Below are positions 17,905 to 26,406 of a stretch of DNA of 64,000 bases, piece after piece. How positions within the stretch are numbered: the first letter of the stretch is position 1; every line of letters begins with the position of its first letter. Position numbers and translations under genes: made by a program. Location of the stretch: assembly GCA_030248135.1 (NCBI GenBank), contig JASANC010004355.1:62001-126000 (forward strand), read 5' to 3'. The notes under the pieces were generated by a model, which was not told the origin of the DNA, made no database searches, and saw only the letters and a program-made list of their open reading frames with translations. The stretch is from Theristus sp. LFF4_11 (taxonomy: Eukaryota; Nematoda; Chromadorea; Monhysterida; Xyalidae).

Positions 17905-18360
17905 ATGATTAGATTTTTCGCCGACGATGCAAAACAAATTACAGACCTCATATTTATCGGTGATGCCATTGACCTACCGTATTATGACTTTGTGGTGGGT
18001 GTTCAACCATTAAGTGAAGGGACATCGATAGCATATAACAATGGGGAAGGAGAGGCGTTGAAGTCGCACCTGTTGAGCCTTAATGAGACTACTGTTTTGC
18101 ATTTAAGCCACCAGCCTCAACCACCAAAAGAAACGTCTGAGCATTTATTAAGTAGCTTATTCGAAAGATTGGAGGTAAAGCCCATCAAAGCTCGTTACGG
18201 CATTGTAATTCTCCAACCACAGCACAAACAGGGCCAAGTTACATTAGTTAACACACCTGAAGAGCTTCTTGGGGACGGGGTAGTAGAAGAATCGCCTGAA
18301 ACATTACTTTCAATGCTTAAACAACGTATTTATGATCATGCAGAGCATGTCAGTAATTAA
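17905..18360 (+). CDS. Uncharacterised protein
   Basis: 151 aa, no signal or membrane segment, with AAGGA before the ATG. The middle has a proline/glutamine-rich turn (LSHQPQPPKETSEHLL). It lies 58 nt before the 490-aa gene and probably belongs to the same transcript. Unknown family. Confidence 0.6.
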   Translation: MIRFFADDAKQITDLIFIGDAIDLPYYDFVVGVQPLSEGTSIAYNNGEGEALKSHLLSLNETTVLHLSHQPQPPKETSEHLLSSLFERLEVKPIKARYGIVILQPQHKQGQVTLVNTPEELLGDGVVEESPETLLSMLKQRIYDHAEHVSN

Positions 18361-18418
18361 GGTCAAAGCAATTCACCAGAAGCTGTTCGCTTAAAAATCT
18401 GTCCCAAAAAGGTTTCCC

Positions 18419-19891
18419 ATGATAGAAACAATGCCTCCCATAACGCTTGTACCACCTCGTTTAAACGAGAAAAACATGAATAATATACTGCTTCGCATTG
18501 CTCACTACTTTCCAAACTTAGATTGCATCGGAAAGAAGCAGTTTCTATCGGAATTATTTGATGTTCGCTGTATCGATGAATGCATATCTGATGAGTGCGT
18601 TTTTCAAAACATTGAGCCAGCGGTGGATAGAGATGAGTTAAAAGAACTAGCTGAAAGAATTATCGGTTATACGAACTACTCCCTAGACCAAGCAAAAAAA
18701 GTGGTAAGGAATATTCTCAATACAATTCCAAAACGTTTTGATGATCTTATCGATTACACCACAGAAGAGCGGTTGAAGGCTTTTAAAGAAGCGGCCAACT
18801 TTCACGTATCAGTTCATACAGGAAACGAAATTCATTTAGATACGCTCGATGACATAGCCAACGCCTTTGAGCAACTCCCAGACGTCGCTATCACGCTATT
18901 TGGCAATTCACAGATGGATGAGAGCCGAGCTATAAGTGATGAAACGATAGAAGCCTTAACAGTTCGTCAAAAGATGCTCTATAGAGCCTGCGATTATTAC
19001 TTGAATCACAGAGTCGGATTTAAAACCAACACCATGTGGTTAGCTTGTTTTATATCAAGCAATAGTTTTGGCTGTTTGGATGGATGGCTACATAGGGATG
19101 GCGTGCTTTGCGATAACAGACATTTTGGGTTTAAAGACGACGATGCTGTTGTCGAGCTAGTTCTATCGTCGCTACGCTATCTTGATGAATATTTTAATCG
19201 ACAAGTCGAATATAAAGGCGTGAGTTCTAATGAAGCTAAAAGCTTCTGCCGAACTGGCTTTATGTATATCGAGGCCATGCTTGATGCAGTCGAATATATT
19301 GTTAAATGCAGAGAAGCAAAGGGAGAGGTTTCTGACTATGCCTACAAGAGCATAATGGCCATGCTTGATGAATACTCACTATTATTAGACGGTCGTCAAG
19401 AGCTGAAGTTACTGACACATAAAGTTGCTTTTGATTGTGTAACTGGCTTTACCCAACGTCAATTCGACTTGTTATATGAAATAGTCGAAGATGACTACGG
19501 AACCCAAGGGCCACCTCCAGACATGTATACTTTTTTTGATGCATGGAACTTCATGGTATATGGCCAACAACATGGCATCAAAGCTATGTTGGGCCCATTA
19601 TTTGTAAGGTCTAATTATCATAGGTCTTCATTGACAGAGCTGTCTAATTTTGTCACTGCTCAACTGGAGAGTGATGAGCTCGAAAAGTATTGGGAAGACA
19701 TGTTCATGGGATACTTCACAAACTATTTATTTACTTTAGTTAACAAAAACTCCCACAGTCATTTTCTGTTTGATGAGATATTAGCCGCTTCTTTGGATGC
19801 CAGATGTATCGTTGACAATAAAGATGTTGTAAGGACAATGGCTGAACTGGGCCATCAACCATCAAGGCAGGCCATGAATGATTATTATTAA
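18419..19891 (+). CDS. Large uncharacterised protein, paralogue of 13626 gene
   Basis: 490 aa, a full-length relative of the 480-aa protein at 13626-15068. Both keep the RDELKELAERIIGYTNY, NTIPKRFDDLIDYT, CLDGWLHRDGVLC and DMYTFFDAWNFMVY-type blocks. The N terminus has about 18 extra residues. The second Met at residue 20 aligns better with the relative, so the real start may be there (18476). AAGG precedes 18419. Confidence 0.75.
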   Translation: MIETMPPITLVPPRLNEKNMNNILLRIAHYFPNLDCIGKKQFLSELFDVRCIDECISDECVFQNIEPAVDRDELKELAERIIGYTNYSLDQAKKVVRNILNTIPKRFDDLIDYTTEERLKAFKEAANFHVSVHTGNEIHLDTLDDIANAFEQLPDVAITLFGNSQMDESRAISDETIEALTVRQKMLYRACDYYLNHRVGFKTNTMWLACFISSNSFGCLDGWLHRDGVLCDNRHFGFKDDDAVVELVLSSLRYLDEYFNRQVEYKGVSSNEAKSFCRTGFMYIEAMLDAVEYIVKCREAKGEVSDYAYKSIMAMLDEYSLLLDGRQELKLLTHKVAFDCVTGFTQRQFDLLYEIVEDDYGTQGPPPDMYTFFDAWNFMVYGQQHGIKAMLGPLFVRSNYHRSSLTELSNFVTAQLESDELEKYWEDMFMGYFTNYLFTLVNKNSHSHFLFDEILAASLDARCIVDNKDVVRTMAELGHQPSRQAMNDYY

Positions 19892-20000
19892 GCGTTGCGC
19901 GTAAGGTGTGCGTTTAAATACAGGGTTGCGTCCTTGGTAAGTACATTACAGTAACGGTATTGTTTTTTCATTTCCTTAGAATAGTGGAGAAAGTTAATTT

Positions 20001-20183
20001 ATGAGTGATACCGAACCAAAGTTCCCCGTCAATGAAGTCCATGCCGCATGGCAGGAAGGTTACGACGCATTTGATGCAAATATAGAACATCCTGACCCGC
20101 CATACGAAGCTGGCTCACTTGAAGCTGAGTCATGGCTAGATGGTTGGGATGATAGACAAGAAGATATAAAACAGGATAAGTAG
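20001..20183 (+). CDS. Small acidic protein, Rmf/ribosome-modulation-like pattern
   Basis: 60 aa: HAAWQEGYDAF, then an ESWLDGWDDRQED tail. The W-x-x-G-x-x-A and E-x-W-x-x-G-W spacing resembles small proteins of the CrpP/Rmf-like group, but it is acidic whereas Rmf is basic. Function left open. GGAG precedes the ATG. Confidence 0.55.
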   Translation: MSDTEPKFPVNEVHAAWQEGYDAFDANIEHPDPPYEAGSLEAESWLDGWDDRQEDIKQDK

Positions 20184-20359
20184 TGAAAAAGAACGAGCAG
20201 GGCAAAGAAGTACCGCCTGTATTAGTTAAAACATGGTATGAACTTATCAAGAATGGCCCGGACAATGAAACACGGAACCATGCACAGAAAATGTTGCTTG
20301 GGGCATTTGGCTCTCACCAAGAGTTAGAAAAATACCTTAAAAAGCACGGTCTCGTCTAA
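20183..20359 (+). CDS. Small protein with GTG start, coupled to previous gene
   Basis: 58 aa. The GTG start shares a base with the preceding TAG stop, so translation is coupled. Helical (VKTWYELIKNGPDNETRNHAQKMLLGAFG). It is followed directly by a strong terminator. Unknown family. Confidence 0.5.
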   Translation: MKKNEQGKEVPPVLVKTWYELIKNGPDNETRNHAQKMLLGAFGSHQELEKYLKKHGLV

Positions 20360-20382
20360 TCACTTACAAAGTCGTAAACAAT

Positions 20383-20408
20383 AAAAAAGGCACTCAGTGC
20401 CTTTTTTT
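20383..20408 (+). terminator. Rho-independent terminator
   Basis: Stem AAAAAAGGCACT/AGTGCC followed by seven T, 24 nt after the 58-aa gene stop. Confidence 0.85.
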
Positions 20409-20451
20409 ATGTGTGGCCACCTCAAACAATGGCGTTTTTTAAAGGTGTTCA

Positions 20452-20790
20452 TTATGCACGAGCAGCAAAATCAAACGAAATCACGTTGGTTCGTTTTGGC
20501 TCAAAGAAGTGCTTGAGCTTTAAATTGGCAGAGTGATCTATCGATACGCTATCACCTAAAGCGTTCTTTATATCACCTAAAACCCTTGCCGCTTGAAAGT
20601 CTTTAAACGTCTCTGGCCAATAATAGACCTTGCCATCTGAGGCAGTGATATGAAAATAATAATTCCACGATTTCGTCTTATAGTCAGGGCTGTGGTTGGC
20701 TATACGGCAGACTAGGCTATTTCCTTCCTCTATAGCTTTATGTAGATCTCGAATCTCTTTTTCGTCAGCAGATAATAATAATTCGTTCAT
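20452..20790 (-). CDS. Uncharacterised soluble protein
   Basis: 112 aa; N-terminal helix (SADEKEIRDLHKAIEEGN), then strands with YYFHITASDGKVYYWPETF. It reads like a small domain used in plasmid or phage accessory proteins. The gene is convergent with the transcript ending at 20408. No family recognised. Confidence 0.55.
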   Translation of the reverse strand: MNELLLSADEKEIRDLHKAIEEGNSLVCRIANHSPDYKTKSWNYYFHITASDGKVYYWPETFKDFQAARVLGDIKNALGDSVSIDHSANLKLKHFFEPKRTNVISFDFAARA

Positions 20791-21010
20791 GGTTAAAAAA
20801 CCCTTCGTTATGTCACTTGAAATATAATACGAAGAAATAGGAGGCCTTCGATTTATTAAGAGGCTAAAAAATCTAAGTTAACGGATCAGCCTGAAAATAG
20901 TGATTAAAGGAGTTATACGGAAGGATAAGACTCAGGAAAGAAGAGGTGATGAAACCCAACGAATGCCTTATAAAAAGGCATTCGATAGATATAAATTGAC
21001 GAAAGTATAA

Positions 21011-21766
21011 TTAAAGGCCATAGAAGCGCATAATGTAATTAAAAGAAGCGGAAATAACACCCTCATCTATGGTATACAAAATAAAAGCGAATGCCCCGAC
21101 TAGCAGGCCACCAACAACTATTTTATGCATTAATGCATTTTTCCGTAATATATAAGAAAGGGAATGACCGATCCCTAGAAACACCGGAAGAATGTGTCCT
21201 ACGAACAAAACGATGGTGGTTATAATCATTGTAAAGAAGCCATCGATAACGTTGCGATACTCAAGAAAATTAGCAAGTGGGATTGCAACTAAAAAAGAAA
21301 GTAAAACGAGGATATTTAAAAACCACCTTTCAGCAACACCTTCCTGTCTGACTTCAGTATTTTCATATGCAGCCTTGGCATCTTTTTCTAACATATCAAA
21401 ATCATGACTGGTTTTTTCTGCCAGCTTTATGCCGCACGCTAGAAGGGGGAATAGAAATAAAAGAGGCATAGAGGTTGATAGCATGACTTTGTTTACATCA
21501 TTAGTCACAATGGCTATATATAAACTGATAACGAAGGTTATTATTAGAAAAGTCGCCCCAGTATGGCCTGTTCCTCTCAAATCTGCTTTATAGCTTCCTC
21601 TATAAGGGTCACGGACAGTAACATTGCTATGGTAAACTGTATTCAAGTCACTATGCATTTCTCTATAACTTGATACAACAGCTTTCACCAAAGCGAATAA
21701 AGCTAAAAGTACAAAATTAGCTATGGGTATTAATGGGATAATAGACGTTCGAAGGAACTTAAACAT
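21011..21766 (-). CDS. Multi-pass membrane protein
   Basis: 251 aa with six likely membrane segments (about residues 9-28, 72-90, 98-112, 150-168, 178-200, 218-236). AAGGA lies before the ATG. It may be co-transcribed with the membrane protein at 21829-22581, 63 nt upstream. Unknown family. Confidence 0.7.
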   Translation of the reverse strand: MFKFLRTSIIPLIPIANFVLLALFALVKAVVSSYREMHSDLNTVYHSNVTVRDPYRGSYKADLRGTGHTGATFLIITFVISLYIAIVTNDVNKVMLSTSMPLLFLFPLLACGIKLAEKTSHDFDMLEKDAKAAYENTEVRQEGVAERWFLNILVLLSFLVAIPLANFLEYRNVIDGFFTMIITTIVLFVGHILPVFLGIGHSLSYILRKNALMHKIVVGGLLVGAFAFILYTIDEGVISASFNYIMRFYGL

Positions 21767-21828
21767 TAACGTTTCCTTGTGATTTTCAAATTTAAAGAGG
21801 CTACAACCTAGAGTTAGGACGGCGAATA

Positions 21829-22581
21829 TTACATTAATCTGTTCGGGACAACGCCATTAATATGTATCATTGGGCTTTCATTAGAAGCGCTGCCAGCCTG
21901 TCCGACTAAATCATCTTCATTAACCCTTTGTTTGTATTTCTCGATCTTCTTAGCAATGTATACCAAAGACAACGTTAGCTCCTGACGGTGTTTATTAAAT
22001 GCTTCATCATCTAAAAATCGAGAACATGTCATAATGCCTGTATAACGCAAGCGGGGAAGATTGCGCCATATTTCGCTAGGGTCATTTATTCCATGGTGCG
22101 CATAGAACCCAATTAGCTCAGGGTCTGCGACTTCACCATGGCTAAAACAGTAAGAACATACCCCTGTATCAAAGAGCAAGTCAGATGGCTTTTTCTTACC
22201 TTGAGTCTCTAAACAACTCGCGCAAGTATTCGTTGCTGGAAACGACACGGTTCGTAGATTTTCTTTGAGCGTATCGACTAGCTCGTCTTTGAGAGACATC
22301 GCTTTACTATTTTCTTCAGCTACTTTTGCTGCTTCACTCTTTAAATATTGCGTGCGAACAAACAACACCACACACATCACCGTGGGCAAGACGAAAAAGA
22401 GTGGGATTATGAAGCTATTTAATTCTGTCGCCGAATGGGCCCACGCAAAACTTAAGCTTACACAGGCCACAGCGACGGCGACGCTTTTAATTAAAGATGG
22501 CAGAACTAGCATCCAATTTGATTTCATAATTGACTCATTTGCTAAAAGTGGACAGTGGGGTAATTGTAAGTGCTTTATCAT
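21829..22581 (-). CDS. Membrane protein with two CxxC pairs
   Basis: 250 aa. Two hydrophobic segments near the N terminus, then a charged helix, then CASC...CSYC about 22 residues apart, which looks like a zinc ribbon on the cytoplasmic side. The start is uncertain: neither 22581 nor the internal Met at 22527 (MKSNWMLVLPSL) has a clear ribosome site. Unknown family. Confidence 0.6.
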   Translation of the reverse strand: MIKHLQLPHCPLLANESIMKSNWMLVLPSLIKSVAVAVACVSLSFAWAHSATELNSFIIPLFFVLPTVMCVVLFVRTQYLKSEAAKVAEENSKAMSLKDELVDTLKENLRTVSFPATNTCASCLETQGKKKPSDLLFDTGVCSYCFSHGEVADPELIGFYAHHGINDPSEIWRNLPRLRYTGIMTCSRFLDDEAFNKHRQELTLSLVYIAKKIEKYKQRVNEDDLVGQAGSASNESPMIHINGVVPNRLM

Positions 22582-22625
22582 TAACGCCAGTTTATTAACT
22601 CGACTTTTAGACGCGCTTATTGCAA

Positions 22626-23849
22626 CTAAGCCAAATTAGATACAGGTAATTCAGTGTAGCCCTCTGGGTATCCCATAAATTGCTCGCAAAAATGTGGGTG
22701 CAAACCACCAGCGTTAGCGCCAATTGCCATAATTTCACCAACAAGGCCACCTAACTTGCCCGGCCTTGTCAGGCGGCTTTTACATGAAAAGTTGTTATTG
22801 CCGTCTTTTCTCAAAAGCGTGCTGTATAGCCCTTCATAGCGTTGTTTGGGAACATTCAACAAATGACACTTTCCGTTAGAAAAAATGGTGTCAGAGTGAG
22901 CTACGCCGCGTGTAGGCATCCAAGTAACCTGCTTGCCATTGTACACCCACCCAGCATCTTCACGTTTTCCTGCTATTTGTTCATCCGTAATGTGGGTATT
23001 ACCCTTTTCATCGTCAGATTCTTCGAGCATGCGGATTGAATCGAAGATGGATTTTGCAATGTCGGGGATGATGGCATTGCCCAACGAATTAATGCGTTTG
23101 GTTCGAAGCTTGATAGATTTCGGGTTCTCGCATACGGCATTATTTAATACCCACTGGGGAGCCTCCTCCAATAGGGGCATTTTGAATGGTTTATCTAAAT
23201 TGGCCAATGCAACCTGACGAACATGGTCAAAGACATTTCGTTTGCTTTTACCCGCGCCAGTTGAGGGAAGGTACGCAACGATATAAACACGATGTCTATA
23301 ATGAGGATAGTTAAAGGCAGTAGCGCTGATCGTTTCCCATTCAACGGTGTAACCTAGCTTGCATAAACGCGCCACGATGTAATCAAGTCCTTTTCTATTC
23401 AAACGTTCCGCGTTTTCAAATACACAGTAAGGTATTTCTAGATCTTCTATTATGCGCAGCTGCTCATGAACCAGCGAAGACTGCGTACCATCAATTCCTG
23501 ATTTATCAGTCACATTAGCACTTGATACGTTCTGACATGGGAATCCCCCCGTGGCGATATCGGGGAAGGGCACGACGCCCTCAAAGAAGTCTTCGTATGT
23601 CACGGTTGAAAAGCCAGTCTCTTCACAAGGCACAATGTCTTTATCGGTCATCGCGCTGTGATAAGTAGATGGCACGCCTAAGTCACAAATATCACCCGCG
23701 TTCTCCATGTTGAACTTTTCATCTAAGAGGCGATTATTGTACGAGTCGGTTTCACTGCAAAGCAGAGTGTCGATATACCCGCTCTGTTTTGCTGCAAGAG
23801 AAAAACCACCTAAGCCAGAAAACATGTCGAGATGTTGAAAACGCTGCAT
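22626..23849 (-). CDS. C5-cytosine DNA methyltransferase (Dcm-like)
   Basis: 407 aa. Motif I is DMFSGLGGFS at the start. Motif IV is GGFPCQNVSS with catalytic cysteine, motif VI is FENAERL and motif VIII is HYRHRVYIV. The C-terminal motif X is RINSLGNAIIPDIA. It would transfer a methyl group from S-adenosylmethionine to C5 of cytosine. The target region of about 100 residues is C-terminal to motif VIII and unusual in position, so the site specificity cannot be guessed. No restriction partner lies beside it. The start at 23849 has AAGGG upstream; a longer frame to 23951 runs into a terminator hairpin. Confidence 0.88.
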   Translation of the reverse strand: MQRFQHLDMFSGLGGFSLAAKQSGYIDTLLCSETDSYNNRLLDEKFNMENAGDICDLGVPSTYHSAMTDKDIVPCEETGFSTVTYEDFFEGVVPFPDIATGGFPCQNVSSANVTDKSGIDGTQSSLVHEQLRIIEDLEIPYCVFENAERLNRKGLDYIVARLCKLGYTVEWETISATAFNYPHYRHRVYIVAYLPSTGAGKSKRNVFDHVRQVALANLDKPFKMPLLEEAPQWVLNNAVCENPKSIKLRTKRINSLGNAIIPDIAKSIFDSIRMLEESDDEKGNTHITDEQIAGKREDAGWVYNGKQVTWMPTRGVAHSDTIFSNGKCHLLNVPKQRYEGLYSTLLRKDGNNNFSCKSRLTRPGKLGGLVGEIMAIGANAGGLHPHFCEQFMGYPEGYTELPVSNLA

Positions 23850-23943
23850 ATAAACCCTTAATGACTTGTATATGCATTCTAAGGTACAGCGAATTAATAT
23901 GATGCAAGGGGGAGGGTTACGCTGTCCACCGAGGACAAAAGAA

Positions 23944-23970
23944 AAGGCCATTCTACGATTGAATGGCCTT
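23944..23970 (-). terminator. Terminator of the OmpA/membrane/vWA operon
   Basis: AAGGCCATTC and GAATGGCCTT arms with a 7-nt loop. On the minus strand the stem is followed by a T-rich stretch (TTTTCTTTTG). It lies 29 nt after the vWA gene. Confidence 0.75.
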
Positions 23971-23998
23971 CTGTTAGTAAAACTACTTTAACTGGAGA

Positions 23999-24829
23999 TT
24001 ATCTGATGTCCGTAAGTAGTTGTGGTGTACCGAAGTCAGAGAGATTGCCTCCAGCCTGCGCGATGATCTTTTCCCAAAAGCTCCGCAGTGAATTCAATGC
24101 AGATTGAGAAGAATAAGCTCTCCCTCCGTTTAGATAACCGCCGCCAATAACAAAGACGTCCACTGAAGACAATGCATCCGATGGGATTGTACTTGCATAC
24201 TTGGCAAATTCAGCATCAGGGTCAATGGTGCGCACACTTCCTCGCGCATAGAAACTGGATACGTCAGAGTTCTCTAACATATCTGAAACTAAGATGAGGA
24301 TCTTACGTTGCTCACCTGTGTCAGAAAATAAGCTTTTAGATACACTCATCAAAGACCCGGCAAGTTCAGTTTTAGGGTAAGTCTGTTCACTGTCATGAAA
24401 AGACGTTTTCAGCTTTTCATGCACAAGACGAATTGCCAATGTTTTTTGCTTTTCCATACATGCATCAAACTTATTCAGTTTAATGCGATTCATGGCGTTA
24501 CGGCTGTCATTTGAAAGTTCAGTATCAAACGCACCATCAAAGGCGACATCCGTATAGCGACCTTGGGCATTTGCTGAAAACGGCACAATACGAATGCGGT
24601 CTCCAGAAGTTAACAATTGGCCCATTTGCTGATGCACTGTTTTTTTGAGATTAACATCAAGATTAACGGTTTGGTCTACCATCACAACTACGTCACGAGA
24701 GTAACTGTCTGGCTTAAATTCTGCTACATCAGCATAGTCATAACAGGAGATGATGTCATCGCGCTCTGTTTGTGCCACTGCGGATAGGCTGCATGCAGCA
24801 AGCATTAAAGAAATTAATGTCTTTTTCAT
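23999..24829 (-). CDS. Periplasmic vWA-like protein
   Basis: 276 aa with a signal peptide (cut after AVAQ). A vWA-like fold is suggested by VVVMVDQTVNL (MIDAS-like D-x-T-x-N) and the later ILILVSDMLENSD strand. The MIDAS serine is replaced, so metal binding is uncertain. The ATG overlaps the stop of the membrane protein gene before it (TAATG). Third gene of a three-gene operon ending in a terminator. Confidence 0.65.
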   Translation of the reverse strand: MKKTLISLMLAACSLSAVAQTERDDIISCYDYADVAEFKPDSYSRDVVVMVDQTVNLDVNLKKTVHQQMGQLLTSGDRIRIVPFSANAQGRYTDVAFDGAFDTELSNDSRNAMNRIKLNKFDACMEKQKTLAIRLVHEKLKTSFHDSEQTYPKTELAGSLMSVSKSLFSDTGEQRKILILVSDMLENSDVSSFYARGSVRTIDPDAEFAKYASTIPSDALSSVDVFVIGGGYLNGGRAYSSQSALNSLRSFWEKIIAQAGGNLSDFGTPQLLTDIR

Positions 24830-26403
24830 TACAGTTTTCCTTCTGCTTTTAGTTTGGCTAGAAGTCGGGCACGCTGTTCTTCAGGCGTTTCCTTTTTCTT
24901 CTGCATCTCTTCCAATAACTGCCTTTCCACTTCTTCGTCTGACAATTCTGGCTCAGATGCTTCTTTGAGTAATTGCGCTTCCATTTCCTCATCAGACAAT
25001 GGTGATTCCGGCGTCATAGACTCAGGCTGTTCTGGCACTTCAACAGCCTGCTTAGACAGCATACTAGAATGCTCACTGTCCTTACTTAGGGTTGTTTTAG
25101 TGCGTCGGTTACGATTAGAAAGGGTTTGCTCGTGCTCTTCTTCAAGGAAGTCAAAGAAGGTTCTTTCTGACGCTGTATTGATAAGGTGATCTACACGGTC
25201 ATTCATCGTCTCACCCGACAATTTCTTTGCCATGCGTGATTGCAAGTTGCTTAGTGTTTTTTGAGCGCGTTGAGCAATTGAACGGGCTTTAGAGTCCATC
25301 TCAGTCTCATATTGACCTTTGGTTTTGTATTTGTGGGTATTTTCCCATGCTACTTTTGAATGTTTGCCTACAAAGCCGAACTTAAAAGATACCCATGTAG
25401 CGAAAGCCTGCAACACAAGGAATAAGATGGCCAGCATACCAAATGTTGCCCAGCTACCTTCTTTGGTCGCTTTACAAATCTCAGTCTCGCCTTTTTCTCT
25501 TGCTGCTTTGGATACCTCAACCGCAGATGGAGGAGGGGGCGGCTTACTACCATAAAGATCATCGAGGTTAACCTCACCCGCTGAAGAACCTTCATCACCA
25601 GCTACACACATCGTGTCTTGTGTCTGAGCAACTTCCAGCGTTTTAACGCGAACAAAGGTAATGATGACACCGATAATAACGATAGCGAGCACTGCTAACG
25701 TGGTAAAGGTATGCTTTACACTTGGTGAACTCACATCAAGCCTATCAAGACGACGCTTGTACATAGGGTTATCTACATCAGATTCTTCACCTATTTCAGG
25801 GTCTTTTGATATTGCATCTAATGATGAAGGCTTTTTAGGGGTTTTATCTGTTTGCCAATTGTTTCGTATGCGCTTGATAATACCGTTACGGTAAATCTCA
25901 TGTCCCATCAAGTGAGTCAGGAAGGCAAGAATGACAGCAAACGCAATCGCTACGATGCTGGTCATGATAACCCGTGTATTTTCAGATGCACTTAAGTCAA
26001 TAAACCCGCTCATCGTGTAACTGAAACCCCATGCTTCAAGTACAAGAACACCGAACAAGCCTAAAAGCATAAACGCGCCAAGAGGGCGACGGCCTGACTC
26101 ACCGACTATCGCGAGGTATTCTTTACACGCATCATAGAAATCGCCGTCCTTGTGAACCTTTGAGTAATGTTCATCATAATCCCTGCAAACGACATTTTCT
26201 GAATGAAACCATTTGCCATTCATGTCTGGATTTTTAGCGAGAGAGCGCGTCTTAGGGAATAGGAAGTTATTGTATTTTACATTCTTCCACCATAGACGTA
26301 GGGATTCCCAATTTGTATAGGAAAAATAAAACAGTATAGATAGCGTGAACGCTACCACCATCAAAATATCTCGGTATGTATTGAGTAACTTAAACAAGTC
26401 CAT
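24829..26403 (-). CDS. Large membrane protein with acidic repeat tail
   Basis: 524 aa with five hydrophobic segments (about residues 12-28, 100-125, 140-165, 225-245, 300-325). The cytoplasmic C-terminal part contains a coiled coil and two near-identical acidic units, SDEEMEAQLLKEASEP and SDEEVERQLLEEMQKK. AAAGGAT precedes the ATG. It sits between an OmpA-like lipoprotein and a vWA protein and could be the inner-membrane part of an envelope-spanning complex. Unknown family. Confidence 0.7.
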   Translation of the reverse strand: MDLFKLLNTYRDILMVVAFTLSILFYFSYTNWESLRLWWKNVKYNNFLFPKTRSLAKNPDMNGKWFHSENVVCRDYDEHYSKVHKDGDFYDACKEYLAIVGESGRRPLGAFMLLGLFGVLVLEAWGFSYTMSGFIDLSASENTRVIMTSIVAIAFAVILAFLTHLMGHEIYRNGIIKRIRNNWQTDKTPKKPSSLDAISKDPEIGEESDVDNPMYKRRLDRLDVSSPSVKHTFTTLAVLAIVIIGVIITFVRVKTLEVAQTQDTMCVAGDEGSSAGEVNLDDLYGSKPPPPPSAVEVSKAAREKGETEICKATKEGSWATFGMLAILFLVLQAFATWVSFKFGFVGKHSKVAWENTHKYKTKGQYETEMDSKARSIAQRAQKTLSNLQSRMAKKLSGETMNDRVDHLINTASERTFFDFLEEEHEQTLSNRNRRTKTTLSKDSEHSSMLSKQAVEVPEQPESMTPESPLSDEEMEAQLLKEASEPELSDEEVERQLLEEMQKKKETPEEQRARLLAKLKAEGKL

Positions 26404-26406
26404 CTT

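Noticed and set aside
23850..23951. Upstream extension of the methyltransferase
   Set aside because: It runs through the terminator hairpin of the vWA operon; the Met at 23849 has AAGGG and starts exactly before motif I.
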